Below are positions 10,867 through 18,795 of a DNA stretch of 64,000 bases, in pieces. How positions within the stretch are numbered: the first letter of the stretch is position 1; each line of letters opens with the position of its first letter. Location: positions 56,015 through 120,014 of the forward strand of contig BPKJ01000008.1 in the NCBI GenBank assembly GCA_026005075.1. The letters are read 5' to 3'. A program made the position numbers and the translations under genes. Under the pieces are notes generated by a model. The model was given only the letters and a program-made list of their open reading frames with translations. It ran no database searches and was not told the DNA's origin. Origin of the DNA: Lysobacteraceae bacterium. Its GTDB lineage: Bacteria; Pseudomonadota; Gammaproteobacteria; Xanthomonadales; Xanthomonadaceae.

Positions 10867-12034
10867 GCACACCGGTGGCGCCGGGCTGGTGCCCACCCTG
10901 GGCGGGCTGCCGCTGAGCGTCAACTGGCAGTACCTGCGTGCGATCGCCCGCGGCGAGTCGGCGATCGACCTGCGCGGCATGGCGCTGCGCAACCGCGAGG
11001 ATGCCTGCCGCTTCGCCCGCGAGTACGGGCTGGACCCGGATCATCCCGGCCACCGCGCGTGGATGCAGCGCGTCCAGCGCGAGGCCGTCGCCTTCCTGCG
11101 CGAGCGGCTGCTGCGGGAGGACGAGGCGGCCGCGATGCCCGAGGAAATCGCCGAGCCGGAGGACGTGCTCGACCTCCTGGTGTTCGCCTCCCGCTTCTCC
11201 GCCTCGCGGCGCACCCGCAGGCTGTGGTCCTGTGCCCTGCTCAAGGTCATGCATGCGCTGTTCTACATCGACAGCGACATCAAGCTGCGCCACATCGACG
11301 CCATCCGCGACCAGGTGTTCGCGGCGCTGGACACCGTGGTGCGGCCGGCCGCGGGTGGCGGACAGGTGCTCACCGACGGCGAGATCGCGCTGCCGCTGCT
11401 GCGCGCCGAGCGCAAGCGCGCCAAGGACCGCCACAGCATCCTGCTCAAGCTGCTGCAGAAGCCGGCCTACGTGGCCGAGGACATCTACGACCACCTCGGC
11501 ATGCGGCTGGTGCTGGAAACCCGCATCGAGTGCCTGCTCGCCCTGCGCGTGCTGCAGCGCACCCAGCTCATCTCCTCGATCAACGTCGAGGCGCACCGGG
11601 TGCGCAACACCCTGCTGGATCTGGATGCCGCGCACGAGGTGCTGACCCGCTGGCGCGGTCGCCTCGCCGCGGCCAAGGGCTACCCGCATGCGTTGCTGGC
11701 CGCGATGGACGCGGAACTGGACCGGCTCGGCAGCGCACCGTCGGCGGGCTCCAATCCGCACAGCGGCAGCGGCTACCGCTCGGTGCAGATCACGGTGCGC
11801 AAGCTCATCCACCTTGACGATCCCGCCGCGCGCCCGGGCGATGCAAGCGGGCTCGGCATGCCCGGCGGCTGTTTCCTCTTCAACTACGAGATCCAGCTGC
11901 TCGACCGCGCGGCCTGGCAAGCGACCCACACCGGACCGGCCAGCCACGAGGCCTACAAGCAAAGGCAGATCGAGACCGCGCGCAGGAGGGTCCTGGGCGA
12001 GCTGATCGAGGCGCTGGCCAGCCCAGCCGAGTGA
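10850..12034 (+). CDS. TIGR04552-like protein with RelA/SpoT-synthetase-like motifs
   Basis: This 394-residue protein resembles a little-studied conserved family (TIGR04552 type, from memory). The middle part has KDRHSILLKLLQKP, then EDIYDHLGMRLVLETRIECL. The C-terminal half has GSGYRSVQITVRKLIHLDD, NYEIQLLDRAAWQ and a final HEAYKQRQ. The order of a D-x-x-G-x-R strand, a GYRS-type strand and an EIQ strand followed by H and YK matches the (p)ppGpp synthetase nucleotidyltransferase fold. A nucleotide pyrophosphokinase activity is therefore possible but inferred. It overlaps the Rieske gene by 17 bp. Confidence 0.65.
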   Translation: MSASPEHTGGAGLVPTLGGLPLSVNWQYLRAIARGESAIDLRGMALRNREDACRFAREYGLDPDHPGHRAWMQRVQREAVAFLRERLLREDEAAAMPEEIAEPEDVLDLLVFASRFSASRRTRRLWSCALLKVMHALFYIDSDIKLRHIDAIRDQVFAALDTVVRPAAGGGQVLTDGEIALPLLRAERKRAKDRHSILLKLLQKPAYVAEDIYDHLGMRLVLETRIECLLALRVLQRTQLISSINVEAHRVRNTLLDLDAAHEVLTRWRGRLAAAKGYPHALLAAMDAELDRLGSAPSAGSNPHSGSGYRSVQITVRKLIHLDDPAARPGDASGLGMPGGCFLFNYEIQLLDRAAWQATHTGPASHEAYKQRQIETARRRVLGELIEALASPAE

Positions 12035-12181
12035 TCGCCTGCCGCCGGCATCGGATTTTTCCGAGCCGACCGCGGGAAGCGCACCGATGCCGTCCGCCGC
12101 CGCGTCCGGCCATGCTGCGGGCAGCGTGGGGGCAGCGCCGGAACCGTCCCCGCGAGAAGGCCCTCAGGGAGACGCGTTTCC

Positions 12182-12451
12182 ATGACCACCTATCGGGTGC
12201 TGCCGACCGCGGGGTATTTCGCGGTCTACCGCCAGGGTTTCCTGACCGGCCTCCACGGCAGCGAGATCGAGGCCGTGCGCATGGCGCGGTTGCAGGCCGC
12301 GGCCGAGTGCACGCGCAGCGGCGTCGCCACCGAGGTATTGGTCCATGCTCCCGGGCGCATCGACCGCATCGCGCGCTTCGAGCCCGGCACCGAACGGGGC
12401 TGCCCCCTGCCCATCGTCAAGGTGGGGGACGAGCTCGTGGCCCTGCGCTGA
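12182..12451 (+). CDS. Small conserved hypothetical protein (DUF2188-like)
   Basis: An 89-residue soluble protein. The pattern TYRVLPTAGYFAVYRQGFLT followed by an EAVRMARLQAAAE helix resembles DUF2188-type small domains (a beta hairpin, then an alanine-rich helix), whose function is unknown. The ATG is at 12182 with a GGGAGA sequence about 10 bp upstream. It stands alone between the RelA/SpoT-like gene and the convergent signalling gene at 12472. Confidence 0.6.
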   Translation: MTTYRVLPTAGYFAVYRQGFLTGLHGSEIEAVRMARLQAAAECTRSGVATEVLVHAPGRIDRIARFEPGTERGCPLPIVKVGDELVALR

Positions 12452-12471
12452 ACGAGCCCTGCCCGCGGTAC

Positions 12472-13296
12472 TCAGAACAGCTCGATGTCGCCCGGTTCGG
12501 TGGACACCGCGCCGCTGCCGGCCTTGCGCTCTTCCTCGGTGGTGAAACGCCGCCTGCGCTCGGCGCGCCAGGCCTCGAGGTCGAAGGGGCGGTCACCGAC
12601 TTCCTCCAGCGCCCGCCGCAGGCTCTCGAAGTCGGCGAGCAGGTGGCTGAGGATCTGGTCGGTGCGGTCCTGGAACTGCAGCTTGACGATCAGCTGCTGG
12701 ATCGACGCGCGGCTGGATTCGACGAACTGGCGCACCCGCGCGGCGGCGGCTTCCAGTTCCGCGGCATCCGCGTGCAGGCGCTCGTCGACCCGGTCCAGCT
12801 CCTGCTCCAGTCGGTCGAGGGCGTCCATGCCGACCGACTCGACTGCCTCCGCGGCCGCGATCAGACGGTCGGCGCGTCCCAGCGCGCCGTCGTCGAGGGC
12901 GGTCACGGCGTCGAGGAAGTCGGCCAGTTCGGCATCGTCGCCAAGCGCGCACGCAGTCGCGCGGGCGCGCTCGGCCAGGCTCGGCAGCTGCTCGCGCAGC
13001 GGCGCCGTCTCGCGCAGGGCGAGCTCCAGCGGCTGCAGCGCCTCGCGCAGGGCGGCAAGCCGTTGCCGCAGCCCCGCGCCCGCGCTGCGTGCGCCCTGGG
13101 TGGAGCCGAGCTGGGCTTCCGAGGCGCGCTGCGCCAGCTGGGCCAGCCCGAACACGGCCGGGAGCAGACCTTCGACGTTCTCGCGGATCAGTTCCGCCAG
13201 CGAACCGATCAGTTGGCTCCAGTCCTCCAGGATGGGGTGGAGCTGCTCGGAAAGGCGCTCGGGGGGCGACGGCTCGGTGGGGTCCTGCGGCGTCAT
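12472..13296 (-). CDS. Coiled-coil protein with chemotaxis-type signatures
   Basis: This 274-residue protein is mostly helical with heptad-like leucine and alanine patterns (residues about 60-200). Near the C-terminus it has LQFQDRTDQILSHLLADFES, a motif also seen in chemotaxis-associated proteins (the CheZ and receptor-like QFQD region). It ends in PGDIELF, like several receptor-related proteins. No membrane segment or catalytic motif is visible. It follows the GGDEF gene on the same strand with an 80-bp gap, so both probably form one signalling operon. Function is unknown. Confidence 0.55.
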   Translation of the reverse strand: MTPQDPTEPSPPERLSEQLHPILEDWSQLIGSLAELIRENVEGLLPAVFGLAQLAQRASEAQLGSTQGARSAGAGLRQRLAALREALQPLELALRETAPLREQLPSLAERARATACALGDDAELADFLDAVTALDDGALGRADRLIAAAEAVESVGMDALDRLEQELDRVDERLHADAAELEAAAARVRQFVESSRASIQQLIVKLQFQDRTDQILSHLLADFESLRRALEEVGDRPFDLEAWRAERRRRFTTEEERKAGSGAVSTEPGDIELF

Positions 13297-13378
13297 GCGA
13301 CTCTCCTGCTGCCCGTCCACGGTCCAATCTAGCACTCCCCGTCCGCGAGGCTGGAGCGGGAATGCCCCGATGCCGGGC

Positions 13379-15095
13379 TCAGCCGGGGTGGCTGGGTGTA
13401 GCGGTGCCGGGGTCCGCGGTCGGCGCCGCCGGGGCCTCGGCCACGACGATGCGGTCGCGGCCCTGGGCCTTGGCCGCGCGCACCGCGCGATCGGCAGCAC
13501 GCAGGCAGATCGCCGGTTCCTTGCCGTGCAGCGGGTAGAGGGCCACGCCGATCGAGCAGCGCAGAGGCTTCGACCCGGCGCCCGTGCAGATCGATCGGCG
13601 TGGCGCGGATGGCATGGCGCAGCCGCTCGGCACGCTCCTTGGCCGTGGCGAGGTCGCAATCGGGGATCAGGATCAGGAACTCCTCGCCGCCGTGGCGGCC
13701 GGCCACGTCCTCGGGGCGCACGGTCTGGGCGATGAGCTGGCCGATCTGGGCGAGCGCGGCGTCGCCGGCCTCGTGCCCGTGGCGCTCGTTGAAGTGCTTG
13801 AAGTCGTCCAGATCGAGCAGCAGCACGCCGAGCTGCTGTTGCGCCCGCCGGGCCCGCAGGCACTCGCGGAGCAGGCTGGCGTCGATGTGGCGACGGTCGA
13901 GCAGCCCGGTGACCGGGTCGCGCACCGACTGCACGCGCAGGGATTCCGCCAGCCGCAGCTGGTGGATGGAGAGCGCGAGCAGGTCGGCGATGCACTGCGC
14001 GAGGCGTCGCTCGCGCGGCCCCGGCGCGACCTCGCCGGAGAGGTGCAGCAGGCCCAGCGGCTCGCCCTGGGCCAGCAGGGGCACGCAGAGGACGTGTCCG
14101 GGCGCGGTGCCGGCGGCGAGGTGCCGGCAGGGCGGGGCCTGCGGGTCGCTCGGATAGGGCGTGCCACGGCGCAGCGCCCAGCAGTCCTCCAGCGTGAACA
14201 GGTCCTCCAGCGGCACCGCCGGCTTGCCCCAGGCCGCGTGGCGCCGCAGCAGGTTGCGCTGCGGCGCGCGGAGGTAGAGGGCGCCATGGAACTGCCGCAG
14301 GAGGTGGTGCATGTTCGCCTGCAGGACCTCGGCGATCTCCTCGACGCTGCGCGTCGGGCGCAGCTGGTCGGCAAGCCCGGCGAGGCGGTCGAGGTCGCCC
14401 GCCACCCGCTCGGCATGGCACCGCTCCTGCTCGGCCAGCGCCGCGAGCCGGCGCTGCTCGTCCTCGGCGCGCCGGCGCGAGCGCGCCTCGAGATGGAGCA
14501 GCAGCAGCTGCAGCACCAAAAGGGGCAGCATGGCCGCCCACAGCAAGCCGTTCCACAGGCGCAGCGTGCCGACCCTTGCCTGACCGGCGCGCAGGCGCTC
14601 GTGGGCCTCCTGCAGCAGGGCCTCGATCCCGGCATCGAAGCGCTCGGCGGCCAGGGCGAGGGGGCCGCCCGCGGCGGTAGGCCCCGCGACCCGCGGGCCG
14701 GGCAGTGCCCGCTCGCGTTGCAGCCGCTCGATCCTCGCGCGCATCTCGGCGAGCTGCCGCGAAAGCTCGGCCACCCGCGCCCGCGTGCGCTCGCCCTCGG
14801 CGGCGTCCCGCAGTGCCTGCAGGGCGGCTTCGGTCGATGCGTGCCGACGGTCGATCCGGGACAGGCCCTCGCCCCGGCCGAAGGCCACCCAGGCTGCCTC
14901 GGCCGCGGCCAGGGCGTGGGCCTCGCCGCGCAGCCACAGCGCGTGTTCGATCAGCGTGGCCTGCTGCAGCATGGCGCGCTGCTCGGCCTGGTCCCAGAGG
15001 GCCAGTCCCCGCTCGCCCAGCCACAGCACGAGCAAGGTCGCGAGCAGCACGAGCAGCACACCTTGGCGCGGCGAGACGGGGGCGTGGTCGTGCAT
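13379..15095 (-). pseudogene. GAF-GGDEF diguanylate cyclase, interrupted by one frameshift
   Basis: A membrane-bound cyclic-di-GMP synthase. The N-terminus has a first membrane helix (VLLVLLATLLVLWLGERGLA), a periplasmic helical region, a second helix (LLWAAMLPLLVLQLLLLHLE), a GAF-like sensor and a GGDEF domain with the intact active site RHGGEEFLILIP. The C-terminal SIGVALYPLHGKEPAICLRA part is in another frame. The shift lies at about 13558-13563, where dropping one base gives EASACSIGVALYP, as in the family. If the shift is real the enzyme loses its last 50 residues and is probably dead; it may be a sequence error. Confidence 0.82.
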
Positions 15096-15164
15096 GCCGG
15101 CATCATCGGCAAGGCCCGGCCCGGGCGCAAGCGAAAGGCGTGCGGGACGGGCGATAATGAGGCC

Positions 15165-15878
15165 ATGCCCCGCGTCTTGGCCAAGGACCGGCTCGGCAGC
15201 CTGCTGGCGGCCAACCGGCGGCTGCACGACCCCGCGCTGGAGCCGCGCAACCGGCTGCCGGTCCTGCGCGCGCTGCGGCGCTGGCAGGCGGCAAGGCTGC
15301 GCGAGAGCTTCGCCGACTTCCTCGCCTCGCCTGCGCAGCGGCCGGCGGCGGAGTTCTTCCTGAGCGACCTGTACGGCGACATCGACGTCAGCCAGCGCGA
15401 CCGCGACGTGGAGCGGGTGCTGCCGCTGATGCGCCGGGTCCTGCCGGCCAGGCTGCTGGACGTGGCCGCCGATGCGATCGAGCTCGCGGTCCTCAGCCAG
15501 GCCTTCGACCTGCGCATGGCCGAGGTGCTGGAGCCGGCGCTGGGCGGCGCGCCCATCGACACGGCCGCCTACGCGCAGGCCTACCGCAAGGTGGGCTGCC
15601 CGCGTCTGCGGCGGCGGCAGGTGATGCTGATCCACGGCATCGGCGTCGATCTCGAGCGGGCGGTGTCCTCGCCCACCATCGCCGCCCTGCTGCGGCTCTC
15701 GCGCGGTCCGGCACGGGCGGCCGGGCTTGCGGAGCTGCAGGGCTTTCTCGAGCGCGGCTTCGCCGCCTTCCGCGCGCTGGGCAGCGCCTCCGCCTTCGTC
15801 GAGGAGATCGCCCGCCGCGAGCTGGAGGTCAGCCGGCGCCTGTTCGCCGGCCATCCGCGGCCGTTCGCGGTCCGCTAG
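15165..15878 (+). CDS. FFLEELY-motif conserved hypothetical protein
   Basis: This 237-residue helical protein has the family hallmark near residue 60, PAAEFFLSDLYGDIDVSQRD, matching proteins annotated by an FFLEELY motif. The rest (RVLPLMRRVLPARLLDVAAD and YRKVGCPRLRRRQVMLI) is also typical. No enzyme motif is evident and the role is unknown. It is divergent from the GGDEF gene, and the two starts are about 70 bp apart. Confidence 0.7.
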   Translation: MPRVLAKDRLGSLLAANRRLHDPALEPRNRLPVLRALRRWQAARLRESFADFLASPAQRPAAEFFLSDLYGDIDVSQRDRDVERVLPLMRRVLPARLLDVAADAIELAVLSQAFDLRMAEVLEPALGGAPIDTAAYAQAYRKVGCPRLRRRQVMLIHGIGVDLERAVSSPTIAALLRLSRGPARAAGLAELQGFLERGFAAFRALGSASAFVEEIARRELEVSRRLFAGHPRPFAVR

Positions 15879-15893
15879 GGCGGCGGGGCGGGG

Positions 15894-16169
15894 TCAGCCG
15901 AACTCGCGGTCGATGTACTCGTGGATGGCGTTCTCGACGCTGCCGCGGAGGGCGGAGAGCAGCAGCCCCAGCCGGGCCACCACCACCACCTTGTTGCGAC
16001 CGAGCTCGATCCGGCCGTCGACGCCGCTGCGCCGGAAGTGCAGCGTCGAGCCGTCCCATTCGTAGTCCACATCGAAGCGTTCGGCCATCTGCTTCGCGAC
16101 ACGTTCCACCGCCGCCCGGGCCGTCCTGAGCGGCTTGTCATGGGTGCGTTCCACCCGGATCTGCGCCAT
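15894..16169 (-). CDS. Polyhydroxyalkanoic acid system family protein (PHA_gran_rgn)
   Basis: This 91-residue protein matches the small PF09650-type family: an N-terminal strand (AQIRVERTHDKPLRTARAAV), the helix VAKQMAERFDVDYEWDGSTL, then RSGVDGRIELGRNKVVVVARLGLLL and a C-terminal helix. The family name comes from linkage to PHA genes, but many members, as here, are not near them. The ATG at 16169 follows a GGGAGAG ribosome site. Its end is 15 bp from the convergent FFLEELY gene. Confidence 0.82.
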   Translation of the reverse strand: MAQIRVERTHDKPLRTARAAVERVAKQMAERFDVDYEWDGSTLHFRRSGVDGRIELGRNKVVVVARLGLLLSALRGSVENAIHEYIDREFG

Positions 16170-16288
16170 CTTCGCTCTCCCTCTCCGGGCGGGAATGATG
16201 CGCCGGGCCGGCCGGCTTGTCAGCCCGGCAGCTTCACCTTGCAAGGCCGCCGGTGCTAGAGTCCGGCGCAGGTCGAGGGGGCCCGCGC

Positions 16289-17161
16289 ATGCGCATCTGT
16301 TTTCCCAATGGCGAGCACCGGGACGTGGCCATCGGCGATGGCGGCGTGTCCCTGGGCGCCGATCGCGACAACGACGTCATCCTCGAAGCCGAGGGCATCC
16401 GCCCCCGGCACGCCACCATCACCCGCGATCCGCGCCGCGGCATCCTGCTCCATGTGAGCGCGGGTGCCAGCGTGCACGTCAACGGCCGCGAGGTGCGCGA
16501 GTTCGCCATGCTGCGGCTGGGGGACGTGATCCACCTCGGCCGCGCCACGCTGCTGCTCAAGCCGGAACGCGACGAGGTGATCCGTGTCGAGGTGCCGGAC
16601 GCCAGCGCCCCGCACCCCGCCGATCCGGTGTCGCGGGCGGCGGCATCGCGGGTGGTCCTGCGCGGTGTGTCCGGGGGCTTCTTCGGACGCAGCCTCGCGC
16701 TGCAGTCGAGGGTGGTGGTCGGCAGTGGCAAGGCGTGCCTCGATCGTGCTCGAGGACGCCGGGCTGCCGGCCGAGGCGGTGGCCTTCGAGGTCCACGGCG
16801 ACCGCGTCGTGCTGCGGGATCTCGGCACCGCCGGATGGCGTGGTGGTCAACGGCGTGAGGGTGCGCAACGCCATCCTCCACCCGGGCGACCAGATCGCGA
16901 TCGAGGAGCATCGCTTCGTGCTCGAGGCTCCGGGCCTGCCGCCGCGCGGGGCGGCCGACGAGGGCTTCGCCGTGCAGCCCGGGGCCCACGCCGGCAACAC
17001 CCAGACCCTGCGCGCCGTGCGCGACGAGGACCTGCGTCCCTGGCGGGGACGCGGCGCCACCGGCGCGGCGGTGGCTGGGATGGCTGCTGCTGGTGGCCGG
17101 CTTGCTGGCGCTGGCGCTGGCGGGGCTGTTCATGGCCGGCCCGAGGCTGTCAGGCGGCTGA
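16289..17161 (+). pseudogene. Twin-FHA membrane-anchored protein, interrupted by three frameshifts
   Basis: FHA domains bind phosphothreonine peptides. The first domain (residues about 1-95) has VSLGADRDNDVILEAEGIRP-type sequence and VHVNGREVREF. The second reads RVVVGSGKAC, then SIVLEDAGLPAEAVAFEVHG, then VNGVRVRNAILHPGDQIAIE, but each part is in a different frame. The C-terminus is one membrane helix (WLGWLLLVAGLLALALAGLF). Removing one base at about 16738, 16833 and 17045-17048 gives one continuous, sensible protein. Three shifts without any loss of sense suggest sequence errors. Its end overlaps the convergent msrQ by 12 bp. Confidence 0.8.
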
Positions 17162-17752
17162 GCGGATCCCCCTGCGCGGCCATCGGGCGAGCAGCAGCGC
17201 GGCCAGCAGCAGGGCATGCAGGGCGGGTTCGCGCCAGTCGGCCTTCACCCCCCACCCGAAGTGCAGCACGCCGAGCACCCCGATCGCGTACACCAGACGG
17301 TGCAGGCGCACCCAGCCTCGCCCGAGGCGGCGCATGGCCCATCGGGTGGAGGTGGCGGCCAGCGGCAGCATCAGCAGCCAGGCGAGGAAGCCGACGGTGA
17401 TGAACGGCCGGCGCACGATGTCCTCGCCCAGCTGGGCCCAGTAGCCGCCGAGGTCGAGCACGACGTAGACCGCAAGGTGCAGGCTCGCGTAGAAGCACGC
17501 ATGCAGCCCGAGCATCCGCCGAAAACGCAGGGGCCAGGGCCGGCCGAGCAGGCGGCGCAGCGGGCTCATCGCAAGGCAGCCGAGCAGCATCCACAGCGCC
17601 CAGTTGCCGCTGCGGTGGGTCAGCGCAGCCACCGGGTCGGCGCCGAGCCGGTCGAGGACGATGTCACGGACCATGGCGGCAAAGGGAAGCAGCGCGGCGG
17701 CGTGCGCCGCGATCCGGGAGGCTGCCTCGAGCCGCGGCGTGGGACGGCCCAC
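17150..17752 (-). CDS. msrQ: MsrQ, heme-binding membrane subunit of MsrPQ
   Basis: This 200-residue inner-membrane protein belongs to the ferric-reductase-like transmembrane family. Heme-ligand histidines lie in membrane helices (RMLGLHACFYASLHLAVYVV and WVRLHRLVYAIGVLGVLHFG). It passes electrons from the quinone pool or flavin reductase to the periplasmic MsrP, which repairs oxidised methionines. It follows msrP by 6 bp on the same strand, the standard operon order. Confidence 0.93.
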   Translation of the reverse strand: MGRPTPRLEAASRIAAHAAALLPFAAMVRDIVLDRLGADPVAALTHRSGNWALWMLLGCLAMSPLRRLLGRPWPLRFRRMLGLHACFYASLHLAVYVVLDLGGYWAQLGEDIVRRPFITVGFLAWLLMLPLAATSTRWAMRRLGRGWVRLHRLVYAIGVLGVLHFGWGVKADWREPALHALLLAALLLARWPRRGIRSAA

Positions 17753-17758
17753 CGGCGA

Positions 17759-18718
17759 TCAGAAGTGGCGCCGCAGGTCCATGCCCGCGTACAGCGAAGC
17801 CACCTGCGTAGCGTAGCCGTTGAACGGCAGCGTCGGGATCCGCCTTGCGAGGAGGCGGTTGCCGCTGCCGGCCAGGCGCCGCTCGGTCTTCTGGCTCCAG
17901 CGGGGGTGGTCGACCTCGGGATTGACGTTGCTGTAGAAGCCGTACTCGTCGGGCTGGGCACGGTTCCAGCTGGTCGCGGGCTGCTCCTCGACGAAGCGGA
18001 TGCGCACGATCGACTTGATGCTCTTGAAGCCGTACTTCCAGGGCACCACCAGCCGGAGCGGGGCGCCGTTCTGGTTCGGCAGCGTGCGGCCGTACATGCC
18101 GGTGGCCACCAGCGTCAGCGGGTGCATGGCCTCGTCGATGCGCAGTCCCTCGACGTAGGGCCAGTCGAGCACCGGGAAGCGCAGGCCGGGCATCTGCGCC
18201 GGGTCGGCAAGCGTGGTGAAGGCCACGTAGCGTGCCCGGCTGGTGGGACGGAACAGGGCCAGCAGTTCGCGCAACTCGAAGCCCTGCCAGGGGATGACCA
18301 TCGACCAGCCCTCGACGCAGCGCAGCCGGTAGATCCGCTCCACCTGCGTGGTGCGGGCAAGGATGTCCTCCAGTGCGAACACCCCGGTGCGCTCGGCCTC
18401 GCCCTCGATGGCGAGGCTCCAGGGGCGGGTGACGAGGCGGTGCGCGTGGCGCGCGGGGTCGGCCTTGCCGGTGCCGAACTCGTAGAAGTTGTTGTAGCTC
18501 GTCGCATCCTCGAAACGGGTCAGCGTCTCCCGGGTGCGGAACGGGTCCTCGCCCGGATCGGCAAGCGCGACCTCGTCCCCGGCCGGGTCCCCGTCGGCAC
18601 AGGCGGCGAGCGAGAGCGCGCCCAGCCCGAGCGCGCCGCCAAGCAGCCTGCGCCGCCGGTAGACCCACTCGGGCGTGACATCCTTCTCGCGAAGATCGGC
18701 GTCGGGGCGCTGCGGCAT
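17759..18718 (-). CDS. msrP: MsrP, periplasmic protein-methionine-sulfoxide reductase catalytic subunit
   Basis: This 319-residue molybdopterin enzyme of the sulfite oxidase family repairs methionine sulfoxides in envelope proteins. It has a twin-arginine export signal ([20 protein letters not shown]), the [11 protein letters not shown] motif and the molybdenum-ligand cysteine C134 ([16 protein letters not shown]). [13 protein letters not shown] and [16 protein letters not shown] are strongly conserved in the family. Length is normal. It is divergent from the large c-di-GMP gene, with both promoters in the 77-bp gap. Confidence 0.95.
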   Translation of the reverse strand: MPQRPDADLREKDVTPEWVYRRRRLLGGALGLGALSLAACADGDPAGDEVALADPGEDPFRTRETLTRFEDATSYNNFYEFGTGKADPARHAHRLVTRPWSLAIEGEAERTGVFALEDILARTTQVERIYRLRCVEGWSMVIPWQGFELRELLALFRPTSRARYVAFTTLADPAQMPGLRFPVLDWPYVEGLRIDEAMHPLTLVATGMYGRTLPNQNGAPLRLVVPWKYGFKSIKSIVRIRFVEEQPATSWNRAQPDEYGFYSNVNPEVDHPRWSQKTERRLAGSGNRLLARRIPTLPFNGYATQVASLYAGMDLRRHF

Positions 18719-18753
18719 GGGTTCCTCCCGAACGGGCCAGGGTGGGCGCTGGC

Positions 18754-18759
18754 TATAAT
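18754..18759 (+). promoter_or_regulatory. Candidate -10 box (TATAAT) for the PAS-GGDEF-EAL gene
   Basis: A perfect TATAAT lies 37 bp upstream of the GTG start at 18796, in a short GC-rich divergent gap where such a sequence is rare. No good -35 hexamer is visible at the normal distance, so an extended or activator-dependent promoter is possible. Confidence 0.45.
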
Positions 18760-18795
18760 CCGCGGGTCAGTGTAGCGGTGGGAGGTGGATCCGGC

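Noticed and set aside
13297..15024. Long minus-strand frame extending the coiled-coil gene upstream
   Set aside because: The extension is the shadow of the GGDEF gene in another frame; the real start is the ATG at 13296.
16720..17060. Programmed frameshifting in the FHA gene
   Set aside because: Three different sites with no slippery sequence or conserved downstream structure; sequence error or decay is simpler.
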